From positions 1,860,001 through 1,924,000 of the forward strand of contig NZ_JAHBBK010000001.1 of assembly GCF_018390515.1 (NCBI RefSeq): a stretch of 64,000 nucleotides of DNA, in the 5' to 3' direction. Under the pieces are notes generated by a model that made no database searches, had not been told where the DNA came from, and worked only from the letters and a program-made list of their open reading frames with translations. A program made the translations under genes and the position numbers. Positions within the stretch are counted from its first letter, which is position 1. Every line of letters starts with the position of its first letter. This DNA comes from Mucilaginibacter sp. Bleaf8. Lineage in GTDB: Bacteria > Bacteroidota > Bacteroidia > Sphingobacteriales > Sphingobacteriaceae. This document shows, one piece after another, positions 52,398 through 60,269 of the stretch.

Positions 52398-52427
52398 CAA
52401 AAGTACATTTTAAACTTAATTAAGCAA
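52398..52427 (-). promoter_or_regulatory. promoter of barrel gene A
   Basis: Minus strand: TTG (52427-52425), 19-base spacer, TACTTTTG (52405-52398): a full match to the Bacteroidota consensus. The predicted leader is about 28 nt. Confidence 0.7.
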
Positions 52428-52635
52428 CACCCGGTTTGCTGATAGTAAAATTCATCTCCGTTTCCAAAAATTGAGAGATTAGCTACACCTTGCTTTCTTA
52501 CAAATCGGGTATATATCACCTGCTATAATCCGTATAAATACGGGTTATTACCTTTTTCTATTCCTGCACTTTTGTATTCTCAATATAGAGATACCAGACG
52601 TCCGCAAATAGTGCCGGGCTGATTACATTTACACT

Positions 52636-53004
52636 ATGTCAGGAATTAACAAGGTAGTATTAGTAGGGCATTTAGGGAAGGATCCTGAATTCAGACAGTT
52701 AGAGAACCAGATAGCCGTGGTAAGTTTTCCACTGGCTACGTCAGAAATAGTTAACATAAACGGCGTTCGTGAAGAGCAAACCGAGTGGCACAACGTGGTG
52801 ATGTGGCGCGGCCTGGCCGAGGTTGCCGTTAAATACTTAAGTAAAGGCAAACTCATATACCTGGAAGGCAAACTGCGTACCCGCCAGTTTGAAGATAAAA
52901 TGGGCGTAAAAAAATATACCACTGAGGTGCTGGCCGAAAACTTTACCCTTTTAGGCCGTAGCAGCGATTTCACCTCAGAAAGAGCATCAGCCGAGAAAGA
53001 ATAA
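52636..53004 (+). CDS. ssb: single-stranded DNA-binding protein
   Basis: 122 aa OB-fold SSB. N-KVVLVGHLGKDPEFRQLEN, FPLATSE, EQTEWHNVVMWRGLAEVAVKYLSKGKLIYLEGKLRTRQFED, Y-T-T-E-V-L-A-E-N-F. It lacks the acidic DDIPF-type C-terminal tip and the long Gly/Gln linker seen in housekeeping SSB, ending instead in SERASAEKE, so it is likely an accessory SSB and the main ssb is elsewhere. Monocistronic with its own terminator. Confidence 0.94.
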   Translation: MSGINKVVLVGHLGKDPEFRQLENQIAVVSFPLATSEIVNINGVREEQTEWHNVVMWRGLAEVAVKYLSKGKLIYLEGKLRTRQFEDKMGVKKYTTEVLAENFTLLGRSSDFTSERASAEKE

Positions 53005-53030
53005 ATCAACTCTCCTTTTATAAACCTAAT

Positions 53031-53064
53031 AAAAGCCCGCAGCACTTTTGCTGACGGGCTTTTT
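53031..53064. terminator. bidirectional terminator between ssb and DUF4136-like pseudogene
   Basis: AAAAGCCCGCAGCA / TGCTGACGGGCTTTT with a 4-nt loop, one bulge. A and T runs at either side. Confidence 0.85.
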
Positions 53065-53079
53065 ACTTATTTACATTTT

Positions 53080-53500
53080 TTATCGGGATGCATTGGTACG
53101 GTTATCAGCTATTAAGCCATCTTTAACCATACGCTCATGAATGGATTTCACATACCCTTTTAAAAAGTTGTCGATGCTGGATGGATCGTAGGTTTCTGAT
53201 TGGGCGGCCCAAATCAGCTCCTCTGTTCTGGCATCATACAGATTAGTTTCCAGATAATATACCTGTTGCTGGTCATAGTAGCCCGGTGCATACAAATAAG
53301 GGTACCAATTATTGTAATACGTCCAAAACCGGTTATAATAACCATAGCGCAATCCCGGGTTCCAATAAGCGCCGCCGGTATTTACATAGCAGCTGTTGCA
53401 TCAGGCTTGCGCCACGAGCTGGTTACCTGGGTTGTAGTACCGCAGGCGCTTATCATAGCCACGGCAATCAGCACTACTACGGCATTTATTTGTTTTTCAT
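53080..53500 (-). pseudogene. frameshifted DUF4136-like lipoprotein
   Basis: Pieces of one lipoprotein in three frames. Start ATG at 53500 reads M-K-N-K-stop; adding one A to the AAAAA run restores M-K-K-Q-I-N-A-V-V-V-L-I-A-V-A-M-I-S-A-C-G, a lipoprotein signal. That frame runs through T-S-S-W-R-K-P-D-A-T-A-A-M and hits TAA. One more base moves it into N-T-G-G-A-Y-W-N-P, then RYGYYNRFWTYY and the C-terminal YYLETNLYDARTEELIWAAQSETYD ... GYVKSIHERMVKDGL. Two single-base losses inactivate it unless they are assembly errors. It follows the SPW gene by 21 bases on the same strand. Confidence 0.8.
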
Positions 53501-53521
53501 GGTGTTGTTCGTTATGATATT

Positions 53522-53926
53522 TTACAAAGCATGGGGTATTCTGCCCCGCTCATCGAGCAAATCCAGCGGACCAGTGAAAGGCGATTGCTTGGTAAACAAG
53601 GCGCTTCCGAAAAGGAACATACCCAGCAACAAATGCGGCCACACCACAAACGGATAAAACTTATACAGAAAAGGCGATACCATTAAAAAGAAGCCCAGCA
53701 GCATATCAATTACCAGGTGCGTTTGCAATGGTATCACTTTAATAAGGCCTGTTTCGTGCCTGGTAAAAATTACCATCAGCATTTGCAGTATGCCAAATAC
53801 CAATGGAATAAATAATGGAGCTCCGCCCAGAGGCGCAAAACCGAACAAGTACGGAGACGCGGTAACTAATATGCCGGCTATGTAATCGGCCACGCCATGC
53901 ATACGGGTTGAAATAAACTGTTTCAT
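53522..53926 (-). CDS. SPW-repeat membrane protein
   Basis: 134 aa, four membrane helices in two SPW-like repeats: M-H-G-V-A-D-Y-I-A-G-I-L-V-T-A-S-P-Y-L-F-G-F and V-I-D-M-L-L-G-F-F-L-M-V-S-P-F-L-Y, each with the Ser-Pro-aromatic core of PF03779. Function unknown; family members are small inner-membrane proteins. It is first in a minus-strand unit with the broken lipoprotein. Confidence 0.85.
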   Translation of the reverse strand: MKQFISTRMHGVADYIAGILVTASPYLFGFAPLGGAPLFIPLVFGILQMLMVIFTRHETGLIKVIPLQTHLVIDMLLGFFLMVSPFLYKFYPFVVWPHLLLGMFLFGSALFTKQSPFTGPLDLLDERGRIPHAL

Positions 53927-54401
53927 AGGTTATAGAATTAAAAATTAATTGACGCACTTGTTATCAATACAGCGCAGTACAATTGGGTTAATAAATGTTT
54001 TGATTGTGTATGGAACAGAGAATATGATCAAGGCACATACCAAATCTGACATACAACCGCCAGTTTGGCAACCTAAAAGAAGTAGCAAGTACCGAGCAGG
54101 AGCTTAAAAGCGCCTGAATTTGTAACAGCAAGAATATCTGTTGGTTTTTCGTTAAGATTAATTTATTTAATCCACAAACCACTTACACAACCGAAAAATT
54201 GGTTCTACAAGCCGAAGTTTAGGAATTGATGTCGCCTCTATATCGCTATACCTTTGACTCGTCAATACAAAGGAAATGCATAAACAATCTGATCACTATA
54301 AGCAAAAGCATGTATCCAGTTATTGCCAAACATAAGCTAACCGGCACAATCAACCCTGCATGAATAAACATTTACAAAAACAGATATAATTAATAATAAC
54401 C
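53927..54401. other. intergenic with long leader upstream of barrel gene B
   Basis: 475 bases without a credible gene. The right part holds a consensus promoter (54226-54256) followed by about 140 bases of leader, in which a 19-codon ORF (ATG 54276, M-H-K-Q-S-D-H-Y) is preceded by a purine-rich AAAGGAA. The left part shows nothing recognisable. Confidence 0.5.
54226..54256 (+). promoter_or_regulatory. promoter of barrel gene B (long leader)
   Basis: TTG at 54226-54228, 20-base spacer, TACCTTTG at 54249-54256. A full match; the gene starts 145 bases further on, so a long 5' leader is predicted. Confidence 0.65.
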
Positions 54402-54989
54402 ATGAAAAAGTCAATCAAATTAGGCACCCTTGCACTTGCCTTAGCTACCATATTTACTTTCAGTGCAAAAGCACAGGACACTACACCTGCACCAAAATCA
54501 ACCACTACCTCATCAGGTATTAAATTAAGCATCGGTCCGGAAGTAGGTTTGCCGGTAGGTAGCCTGCACGATGCATATAACTGGAACCTGGGCAGTTCAA
54601 TCCAGGCCGATATTCCGGTATATGCCAACAAATTGTTTGTAACCGTTAATGCCAGTTTTAATAACTTTTTTGCAAAAGATAATAATCTGGGTATAGCAGC
54701 TAAAGACCTGCAACTTATCCCGGTTAAAGCCGGTTTAAAATACTTCCCGGTAAGTAACTTTTATTTACAAGGCGAAGCTGGTGCATCTTTTATAGCTGAT
54801 AAAGACAAAGTAGGTGCCGATAAATCAGCCAGCTTTGTATATGCACCACAGGTAGGTTACCAGTTCCCGTTAGGCGGCCGTAACTACTTAGATGCCGGCG
54901 TTCGCTTTGAAGGCAACACCAAATTTTACAACAACGGCAGCAGCAATAACTTCTTGGGTTTACGTGTTGCCTATGCATTTGGCTTATAA
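54402..54989 (+). CDS. outer-membrane beta-barrel protein (paralogue B)
   Basis: 195 aa. Signal peptide 1-24 (FTFSAKAQD), then a Thr/Pro/Ser linker and an eight-strand-type barrel: LSIGPEVGLPVGSLHDAYN, VPVKAGLKYFPVSNFYLQGEAG, FVYAPQVGYQFPL, LDAGVRFEG, ending R-V-A-Y-A-F-G-L. The sequence lines up end to end with the minus-strand gene at 51822, so the two are paralogues 2 kb apart in opposite orientation. It has its own promoter and terminator. Confidence 0.88.
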   Translation: MKKSIKLGTLALALATIFTFSAKAQDTTPAPKSTTTSSGIKLSIGPEVGLPVGSLHDAYNWNLGSSIQADIPVYANKLFVTVNASFNNFFAKDNNLGIAAKDLQLIPVKAGLKYFPVSNFYLQGEAGASFIADKDKVGADKSASFVYAPQVGYQFPLGGRNYLDAGVRFEGNTKFYNNGSSNNFLGLRVAYAFGL

Positions 54990-55028
54990 CAATCTGCGCT
55001 CTTGAGTTTATAGTGATTATAATTTGAC

Positions 55029-55060
55029 AAAGCCTGCCCTACTTTTGGGCGGGCTTTTTT
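55029..55060 (+). terminator. terminator of barrel gene B
   Basis: AAAGCCTGCCC / GGGCGGGCTTT with one wobble, then TTTTG. About 40 bases past the stop. Confidence 0.85.
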
Positions 55061-55155
55061 GTTGATGTGACATTACGCCAACCTTAAAATGAGATAAGAT
55101 CAACTTTTATGTGTCGGGGCTTATATTTCTTTGCATCGTCAACTATTATATTACA

Positions 55156-56097
55156 ATGGATGCCGATGCTCAACTTTTAGATATTCCAAACGCACTGCTA
55201 AGCTTTAACCCCATGCAGGCACTTACAGATGAAAAACTTTCTGTTGAACCTTTTCAGGAAACTTTAATTATACAGGATAACTTTGCTATAATAAAGCATG
55301 AAGGACCGCTCACTGACAGGCTCCCTGTTAAAACCAATCACTACGCTTTAGTACTTTGCCTGCAAGGCAGCGTTACCCGCACCATAGGCAGCTTTCAGTT
55401 TAGTGTTACATCTGATACTTTGCATTTAGCTACGCCTAAGCTGTTAAACTCTTACCAGCATGCCAGCCAGGATTTGCAGTTGTTTGTTGTGCTTTTTAAA
55501 AGAGACTTTTTAGATGATAGCCTGACCCGGTCAAGCCTGCTCGATAACTGGCTTGATGGCAATCCCGGCCACGCTCCTATTGTGACACTATCAAATACCA
55601 GTCGCGACCGGGTTTACGACCTGTTTCAGAAACTGGACCAAGAGTATCATACCAACGAAAACCACCATGTAACCATGCTGAAACTCCAGCTGATGGAACT
55701 GTTGTTGGAAAGTAATCGTGCCTGCAAAGGTTGCCCGGCAACTGTACATGCACATCTGGGCCGCTTGCAGCAATTGGTAAAGAACTTCAGAAGCCTGGTT
55801 GATGAGCATTTCCTTACCCACCGTACGGTTAAGGAATATGCCGATTTATTATTTGTAACTGCCAAGCACCTGAGCGAAGCCGTAAAGCAGGAAACTGGAT
55901 TAACGCCCTTACACTTCATTCATCAACGACAGTTTCAGGAAGCCAGCTATCTGCTCAGTTCATCCGATCTCTCTATAAAAGAGATTGCCGATCAGTTAGG
56001 GTTTGATACCAGCTCACACTTCAGCCGGTTTTTTAAACATTTTTCGGGTTACACCCCTACGGCTTATCAGCAAGTTCAAGGCGTTATATCTTTTTGA
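55156..56097 (+). CDS. AraC-family transcriptional regulator
   Basis: 313 aa from ATG 55156 (MDADAQLLDIPNALLSFNP); an in-frame GTG at 55111 would add 15 residues but lacks support. N-terminal cupin-like sensor at about 30-150. C-terminal AraC DNA-binding double HTH at about 205-305: TVKEYADLLFVTAKHLSEAVKQETGLTP and LSIKEIADQLGFDTSSHFSRFFKHFSGYTPTAY. The target is not shown, but convergent osmC and the HSL-type hydrolase are the nearest genes. Its end faces a shared terminator. Confidence 0.93.
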   Translation: MDADAQLLDIPNALLSFNPMQALTDEKLSVEPFQETLIIQDNFAIIKHEGPLTDRLPVKTNHYALVLCLQGSVTRTIGSFQFSVTSDTLHLATPKLLNSYQHASQDLQLFVVLFKRDFLDDSLTRSSLLDNWLDGNPGHAPIVTLSNTSRDRVYDLFQKLDQEYHTNENHHVTMLKLQLMELLLESNRACKGCPATVHAHLGRLQQLVKNFRSLVDEHFLTHRTVKEYADLLFVTAKHLSEAVKQETGLTPLHFIHQRQFQEASYLLSSSDLSIKEIADQLGFDTSSHFSRFFKHFSGYTPTAYQQVQGVISF

Positions 56098-56130
56098 AAG
56101 ATTATAGAAATTACCTATATATGGGTAAAA

Positions 56131-56170
56131 ACAACAAAGGCTCAGCGAATTATCACTGAGCCTTTGTTGT
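56131..56170. terminator. bidirectional terminator
   Basis: ACAACAAAGGCTCAG / CTGAGCCTTTGTTGT, perfect 15-bp stem with a 10-nt loop, between the converging AraC and osmC-type genes. Confidence 0.9.
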
Positions 56171-56185
56171 TAAAAGCAGATCTTA

Positions 56186-56599
56186 TTATTGAATCAAAGT
56201 TGCTTGCAGGCTTTGCTTTAAGTTATAAGCTCTGCTTACCGGGCAATCATTTTTTGCACCTTCGGCAATCTGCTGAAACTGCTCTTCGGTAATACCAGGC
56301 ACTTTGGCTGTTAATACCAAATCTGAAGTGGTTATGGTACCGTTATCCAAAGTAATGGTTGCAGTAGTTTCCAGTACATCAGGTGTAAAGCCAGCTGTGG
56401 TTAGGTCAAGGCTCAGTTTCATGGTAAAGCAGCCGGCATGGGCGGCAGCCATTAGTTCTTCCGGATTGGTACCTACGCCATCGGCAAAACGACTGTTAAA
56501 TGAGTATTGCGTTTTATTTAAGGTAGTGCTTTGGGTGGTTAAGTTACCATTACCTTCTTTGATAGTACCGTTCCATACGGCGGTTGCATTACGTTTCAT
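56186..56599 (-). CDS. OsmC-family peroxiredoxin
   Basis: 137 aa. OsmC/Ohr fold that reduces organic hydroperoxides with two cysteines: the first in MAAAHAGCFTMKL, the second in AKNDCPVSRAYN. Other marks: AVWNGTIKEGNG start, F-N-S-R-F-A-D-G-V-G-T-N-P-E-E-L-M-A-A. The sequence is closer to OsmC (YhfA branch aside) than to Ohr, and is complete. Cytoplasmic. About 60 bases ahead of it, on the same strand, lies the HSL-type hydrolase. Confidence 0.93.
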   Translation of the reverse strand: MKRNATAVWNGTIKEGNGNLTTQSTTLNKTQYSFNSRFADGVGTNPEELMAAAHAGCFTMKLSLDLTTAGFTPDVLETTATITLDNGTITTSDLVLTAKVPGITEEQFQQIAEGAKNDCPVSRAYNLKQSLQATLIQ

Positions 56600-56662
56600 A
56601 TGCTTGTTTAATTTTTATAGTTGATATACAATTTATACTTAAATACTTGGGCTGATGCACTA

Positions 56663-57703
56663 TTATTTAAGTGCATTTTTAATTTCTGCAGCGGCCTGCA
56701 GCATGGCAGAACGAGTTCCGGGAATGGTAGCTAATGGATTCAGCAGGCCCCAGTCGTGAATCATGCCATTATAACGGGTGGCAGTTACTTTAACGCCGGC
56801 TTCATCCAATTTACGGGCATAAGCTTCGCCTTCATCACGCAGCACATCGTTCTCGGCAGTTTGTACCAGTGCTGGAGGCAGGCCTTTCAACTGTTCGGTT
56901 GTGGCGCGCAATGGTGAAGCATAAATTTCGTTACGGGCGTTTTGATCGGTAGTATAGTTATCCCAGAACCAGATCATCATATTTTTGGTCAGGAAGCGGC
57001 CGGTAGCAAACTGGTTGTAAGAGCCGGTTTCAAAATTAGCATCAGTTACCGGCCATAACAGTACTTGCAGCTTTATTTTAGGGCCATTCTCATTTTTAGC
57101 TTTTAAGGCCACAACGGCTGCCATGTTACCGCCTACGCTGTTACCTGCAACGGCCATGCGGTTACCATCCACACCTATTTCGTTACCATTTGCGGCTACC
57201 CATTGGGTTGCGGCATAGGCCTGGTTAATAGCTACCGGATAATGAGCCTCCGGAGACGGCGTATAATTTACAAACACGGCTGCTGCGCCAGATTCAACTA
57301 CCAGATCGCGCACCAGGCGTTGGTGAGTTGGGAAATCGCCCAGCACCCAGCCACCACCATGAAAGAACATAAATACCGGTAAGGTGCCTTTGCTATTAGC
57401 AGGTTTTACAATATCCAGTTTGATGGACTGCCCACCTGCATTAATTGTTTTTTCGGTAACAATAATGCCAGACAGATCGACTTTTACAGAACTTTGAGCG
57501 CCGGTAAGTACGGCACGGGCATCTTTAGGGCTTAGTTGCTCCAGCGGCTTACCGTTACCTGAATTTAATACATTTAAAAAAGCTTTGATGTTGCTTTCGA
57601 TATGTGGATCCTGAGCCGGATTACTTACCTGTGCGTTAACGGTAGTGCTTAGAGCTAATGTACCTACTATTGCTGCTTTTTTGAAGATGGATTGCGTTTT
57701 CAT
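56663..57703 (-). CDS. exported HSL-type alpha/beta hydrolase
   Basis: 346 aa. Signal peptide 1-25 (LSTTVNAQ). Hormone-sensitive-lipase family marks: oxyanion block FFHGGGWVLGD (His115-Gly118), nucleophile Ser189 in VAGNSVGGN (a GNSVGG form of the usual GDSAGG), and DVLRDEGEAYARKLDEAGV with the Asp; His in YNGMIHDWGLL. Likely a short-chain esterase in the periplasm. It may share a transcript with the downstream OsmC gene (63-base gap). A -7-like element lies upstream. Confidence 0.92.
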   Translation of the reverse strand: MKTQSIFKKAAIVGTLALSTTVNAQVSNPAQDPHIESNIKAFLNVLNSGNGKPLEQLSPKDARAVLTGAQSSVKVDLSGIIVTEKTINAGGQSIKLDIVKPANSKGTLPVFMFFHGGGWVLGDFPTHQRLVRDLVVESGAAAVFVNYTPSPEAHYPVAINQAYAATQWVAANGNEIGVDGNRMAVAGNSVGGNMAAVVALKAKNENGPKIKLQVLLWPVTDANFETGSYNQFATGRFLTKNMMIWFWDNYTTDQNARNEIYASPLRATTEQLKGLPPALVQTAENDVLRDEGEAYARKLDEAGVKVTATRYNGMIHDWGLLNPLATIPGTRSAMLQAAAEIKNALK

Positions 57704-57744
57704 GTTTTTGTGATGTTAAAGTTGTTATCTCTTATTGAACATCA

Positions 57745-57752
57745 CAAAGGTA
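57745..57752 (-). promoter_or_regulatory. candidate hydrolase -7 box
   Basis: TACCTTTG on the minus strand, an exact TAnnTTTG match, about 41 bases from the ATG. No TTG at the expected distance. Confidence 0.35.
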
Positions 57753-57913
57753 TAGCGGCCGGTCGGCCTGCACCATGCACCGTTTTCGACACGAATAGGA
57801 CAATTTTCCCTCCGTGCGCTTTGTGTAATAATATATTTCTCAAAAAGATTGCTACAACATCGTAGCGCTCATTTATTAAGACATTTTACTTAATCCTTTC
57901 AAATACCGGTTAT

Positions 57914-57921
57914 TACCTTTG
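57914..57921 (+). promoter_or_regulatory. candidate -7 box of 157-aa gene
   Basis: TACCTTTG, 25 bases before ATG 57947. No TTG at the expected distance. Confidence 0.35.
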
Positions 57922-57946
57922 CTTGGTATGCTAAATACGTTTTAAT

Positions 57947-58420
57947 ATGAATACTACTTTACTGAGACTGATGTTTGGATTAGTCGTTTTTATGATATTG
58001 AGCTATGTAATAATTAAGAATTCGGATCGTCAAATCGCAGAACGTGAGACATTTGTTAAAAGCTTACATCTCAAAGTAACTTTTACTATTGAGGACATGG
58101 TAAGAACAAATAATCATGGAGCAGGTATCATTTACGGTCGGATTATCAAATCCAACAAACAAAAGCTTAATGCTTGTTTCAAGAATAAATATCTGTTTTG
58201 CAAAATCAATAAGGGAAAATTTGTTCTTGTATCTCAAACAACAGAAGATATCAATGTAGCAGATACTATCGTCATAAACTCCGATTTACCAAACTATACG
58301 CTGCGCACCAGCCGTGGTTTGATTGACAGTCAACCTTTGTATGTCAGAACAGACAATTCTTTGTCAGACCTTGTGAACAAAGATAAAGCCGCTGATATAA
58401 AGCGGTATCTTGGCGAATAA
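57947..58420 (+). CDS. membrane-anchored protein of unknown function
   Basis: 157 aa. One N-terminal helix (LLRLMFGLVVFMILSYVII) acting as an anchor or uncleaved signal, followed by a soluble, Lys/Asn-rich region of beta type (GAGIIYGRIIKSNKQKLNAC, YLFCKINKGKFVLVSQ). It has two cysteines near the middle. No family is recognised. AT-rich relative to the flanking regulators, and isolated, with AraC genes facing away on both sides, so it may be a recent acquisition or a lineage-specific gene. Confidence 0.7.
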   Translation: MNTTLLRLMFGLVVFMILSYVIIKNSDRQIAERETFVKSLHLKVTFTIEDMVRTNNHGAGIIYGRIIKSNKQKLNACFKNKYLFCKINKGKFVLVSQTTEDINVADTIVINSDLPNYTLRTSRGLIDSQPLYVRTDNSLSDLVNKDKAADIKRYLGE

Positions 58421-58512
58421 TTACGCAACTGTAATTTCTCGGAAATTTTGACTGTTATACAGGTAGCTGGCCATGTACAGGCAGCTTCGCAAACATAACC
58501 GAGATGCCCAAA

Positions 58513-59361
58513 TCAGCCTTGGTGCTGGTAGGCGGATCGGAAGCTTTGAGGTGAAGTTTCTACCTGTTTGGTAAACAGCCGGGTAAAGTATGAGGTATCA
58601 TCGTAACCCAGTTTGTAGCTTATTTCTTTTACACTCAGCTGCGTATGCACCAGCAGCCTTTTCGCCTCCAATATAATCCGGTCTTTTATAATATCGTTAG
58701 GCGTGGTTTGGCTATAACGGGTGATACGTTTGTTTAATGCCTTAGGGGTAATGTTGAGCAGCTCGGCATATTCGGCTACGGTATGGTGCCTGGTGTAATG
58801 CCACTCCACCAACTGGCTGAACTTTCTGGAAAATTCTACCTCCTGCTGCGCCTCTTTAGTTACGGCATGGTGCTCCTGTTTCCAGATACGGGTTGATTTA
58901 ATGATAATTGTTTTAAGCAGAATACGCAGCATTTCTTCCAAACTGCTATCATCATGATCCAGCTCGTCTTTTATTTCCTGCAAAAGCGATTGCATAGCGG
59001 CTGCGTCTTTTTGTTGCATGTATACAACCGGTATTTCATACACGTTATTAAATAATATACCATCGCAGGCCACCTCCTTGTCGTGTATCTCCACACAATA
59101 AAAATCGCGGTTATAATAAATCATGGTACCGGCACAGTTTTCATCAAAATGATAGTACTGCCCATTACTCACAAAAAAAAGTGCATCCTGACCGGGTTGA
59201 TACTCCTTGAAATCAATAACGGCTTTACCGCCAGCCTTCAGGTAAATTATTTTGATGAACGGACTCAGATCAACCGCTGCAACTTGTTGCTGTAAATTGT
59301 GATCAAAATCGAGATAACCGAATTTCTTGAAAGTAAACTCTTTAAAACGGGCCATTTGCAA
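58513..59361 (-). CDS. AraC-family transcriptional regulator
   Basis: 282 aa from ATG 59361, or 280 from ATG 59355 (MARFKEFTFKKFG). Divergent N-terminal sensor of about 150 residues; the C-terminal double HTH is typical: HTVAEYAELLNITPKALNKRITRYSQTTPNDII and LSVKEISYKLGYDDTSYFTRLFTKQVETSPQSFR. It stands between the 157-aa gene and the two-component pair, which is divergent from it over a 221-base gap. Regulated targets unknown. Confidence 0.92.
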   Translation of the reverse strand: MQMARFKEFTFKKFGYLDFDHNLQQQVAAVDLSPFIKIIYLKAGGKAVIDFKEYQPGQDALFFVSNGQYYHFDENCAGTMIYYNRDFYCVEIHDKEVACDGILFNNVYEIPVVYMQQKDAAAMQSLLQEIKDELDHDDSSLEEMLRILLKTIIIKSTRIWKQEHHAVTKEAQQEVEFSRKFSQLVEWHYTRHHTVAEYAELLNITPKALNKRITRYSQTTPNDIIKDRIILEAKRLLVHTQLSVKEISYKLGYDDTSYFTRLFTKQVETSPQSFRSAYQHQG

Positions 59362-59582
59362 TAAAAAATACAGGGCAAATTAACAATTAAATCAGGGTAA
59401 ACCGATAACATAGTAAGCTATGCAATAGGATATGACTCTTGCTAAACAAGCGCTATCTTAATAATTAAATGTTGCTACATAACCGGCAATCAATATAACT
59501 CCTGCACAAAAATGTATAGGTATAAATTCGGTTTACGGCATTTTTTATGTTTATTGGGCTTAAAACTTAATATTTATATCCC

Positions 59583-60269
59583 ATGGCTGTATTAGTAGTT
59601 GAAGATGAACCAAGCGTGGTTTCTGTTTTAAAACGGGGACTGGCCGAATATGGCTTCGAAACCAGTATTGCCACCAACGGCTTAACCGGCTTGCAAATGG
59701 CATTAAATCATCCGTTTGATCTGGTTGTATTAGATGTAATGCTGCCCGATATGGACGGCATACAAATTTGCCACCGCATACGCGAGCAAAACCCGGCCTT
59801 GCCTATATTAATGCTCACCGCCCTGGATTCAACCGAGAATGTAGTAACCGGCTTAGATAGCGGGGCTGATGACTACATGGTAAAGCCATTCAAAATGGCC
59901 GAACTGGCAGCCCGGCTCAGAACCTTGATGAGGCGCAGAACCGGTAGTGAACCAGCGCCCGCAACCAGTATTTATATCATTGCCGATCTGGAAGTAAACA
60001 CCGACGCCCGGACAGCCACGCGCGGGCAGGCTCCGCTTAATCTTACTTCAACCGAGTACCGCTTGCTTGAATATTTGATTAAAAACCAGCGCAAAGTTTT
60101 ATCGCGTATACAAATACTGGAAAACGTTTGGGATATTGATTACAACATGGCTACCAATGTGGTTGATGTATATATTAACTACCTGCGTAAAAAGCTGGAC
60201 AAAGCCGGAGATGTGAAACTGATACACACCGTATTTGGCATGGGATACATGATGAAGGATGAAGATTAA
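59583..60269 (+). CDS. OmpR-family response regulator
   Basis: 228 aa. Receiver domain with phospho-acceptor Asp51 (LVVLDVMLPDMDG), the acidic pair in VVEDEPS, switch Thr in LMLTALD, and Lys in VKPFKMAEL. The C-terminal winged helix (LNLTSTEYRLLEYLI, SRIQILENVWDID, VDVYINYLRKKLDK) binds DNA. First gene of a two-component pair; the kinase ATG comes right after this stop. Confidence 0.96.
   Translation: MAVLVVEDEPSVVSVLKRGLAEYGFETSIATNGLTGLQMALNHPFDLVVLDVMLPDMDGIQICHRIREQNPALPILMLTALDSTENVVTGLDSGADDYMVKPFKMAELAARLRTLMRRRTGSEPAPATSIYIIADLEVNTDARTATRGQAPLNLTSTEYRLLEYLIKNQRKVLSRIQILENVWDIDYNMATNVVDVYINYLRKKLDKAGDVKLIHTVFGMGYMMKDED

Noticed and set aside
53200..53657. Plus-strand frames over the broken lipoprotein
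   Set aside because: The minus strand shows clear lipoprotein pieces in order; the plus-strand frames show no family pattern.
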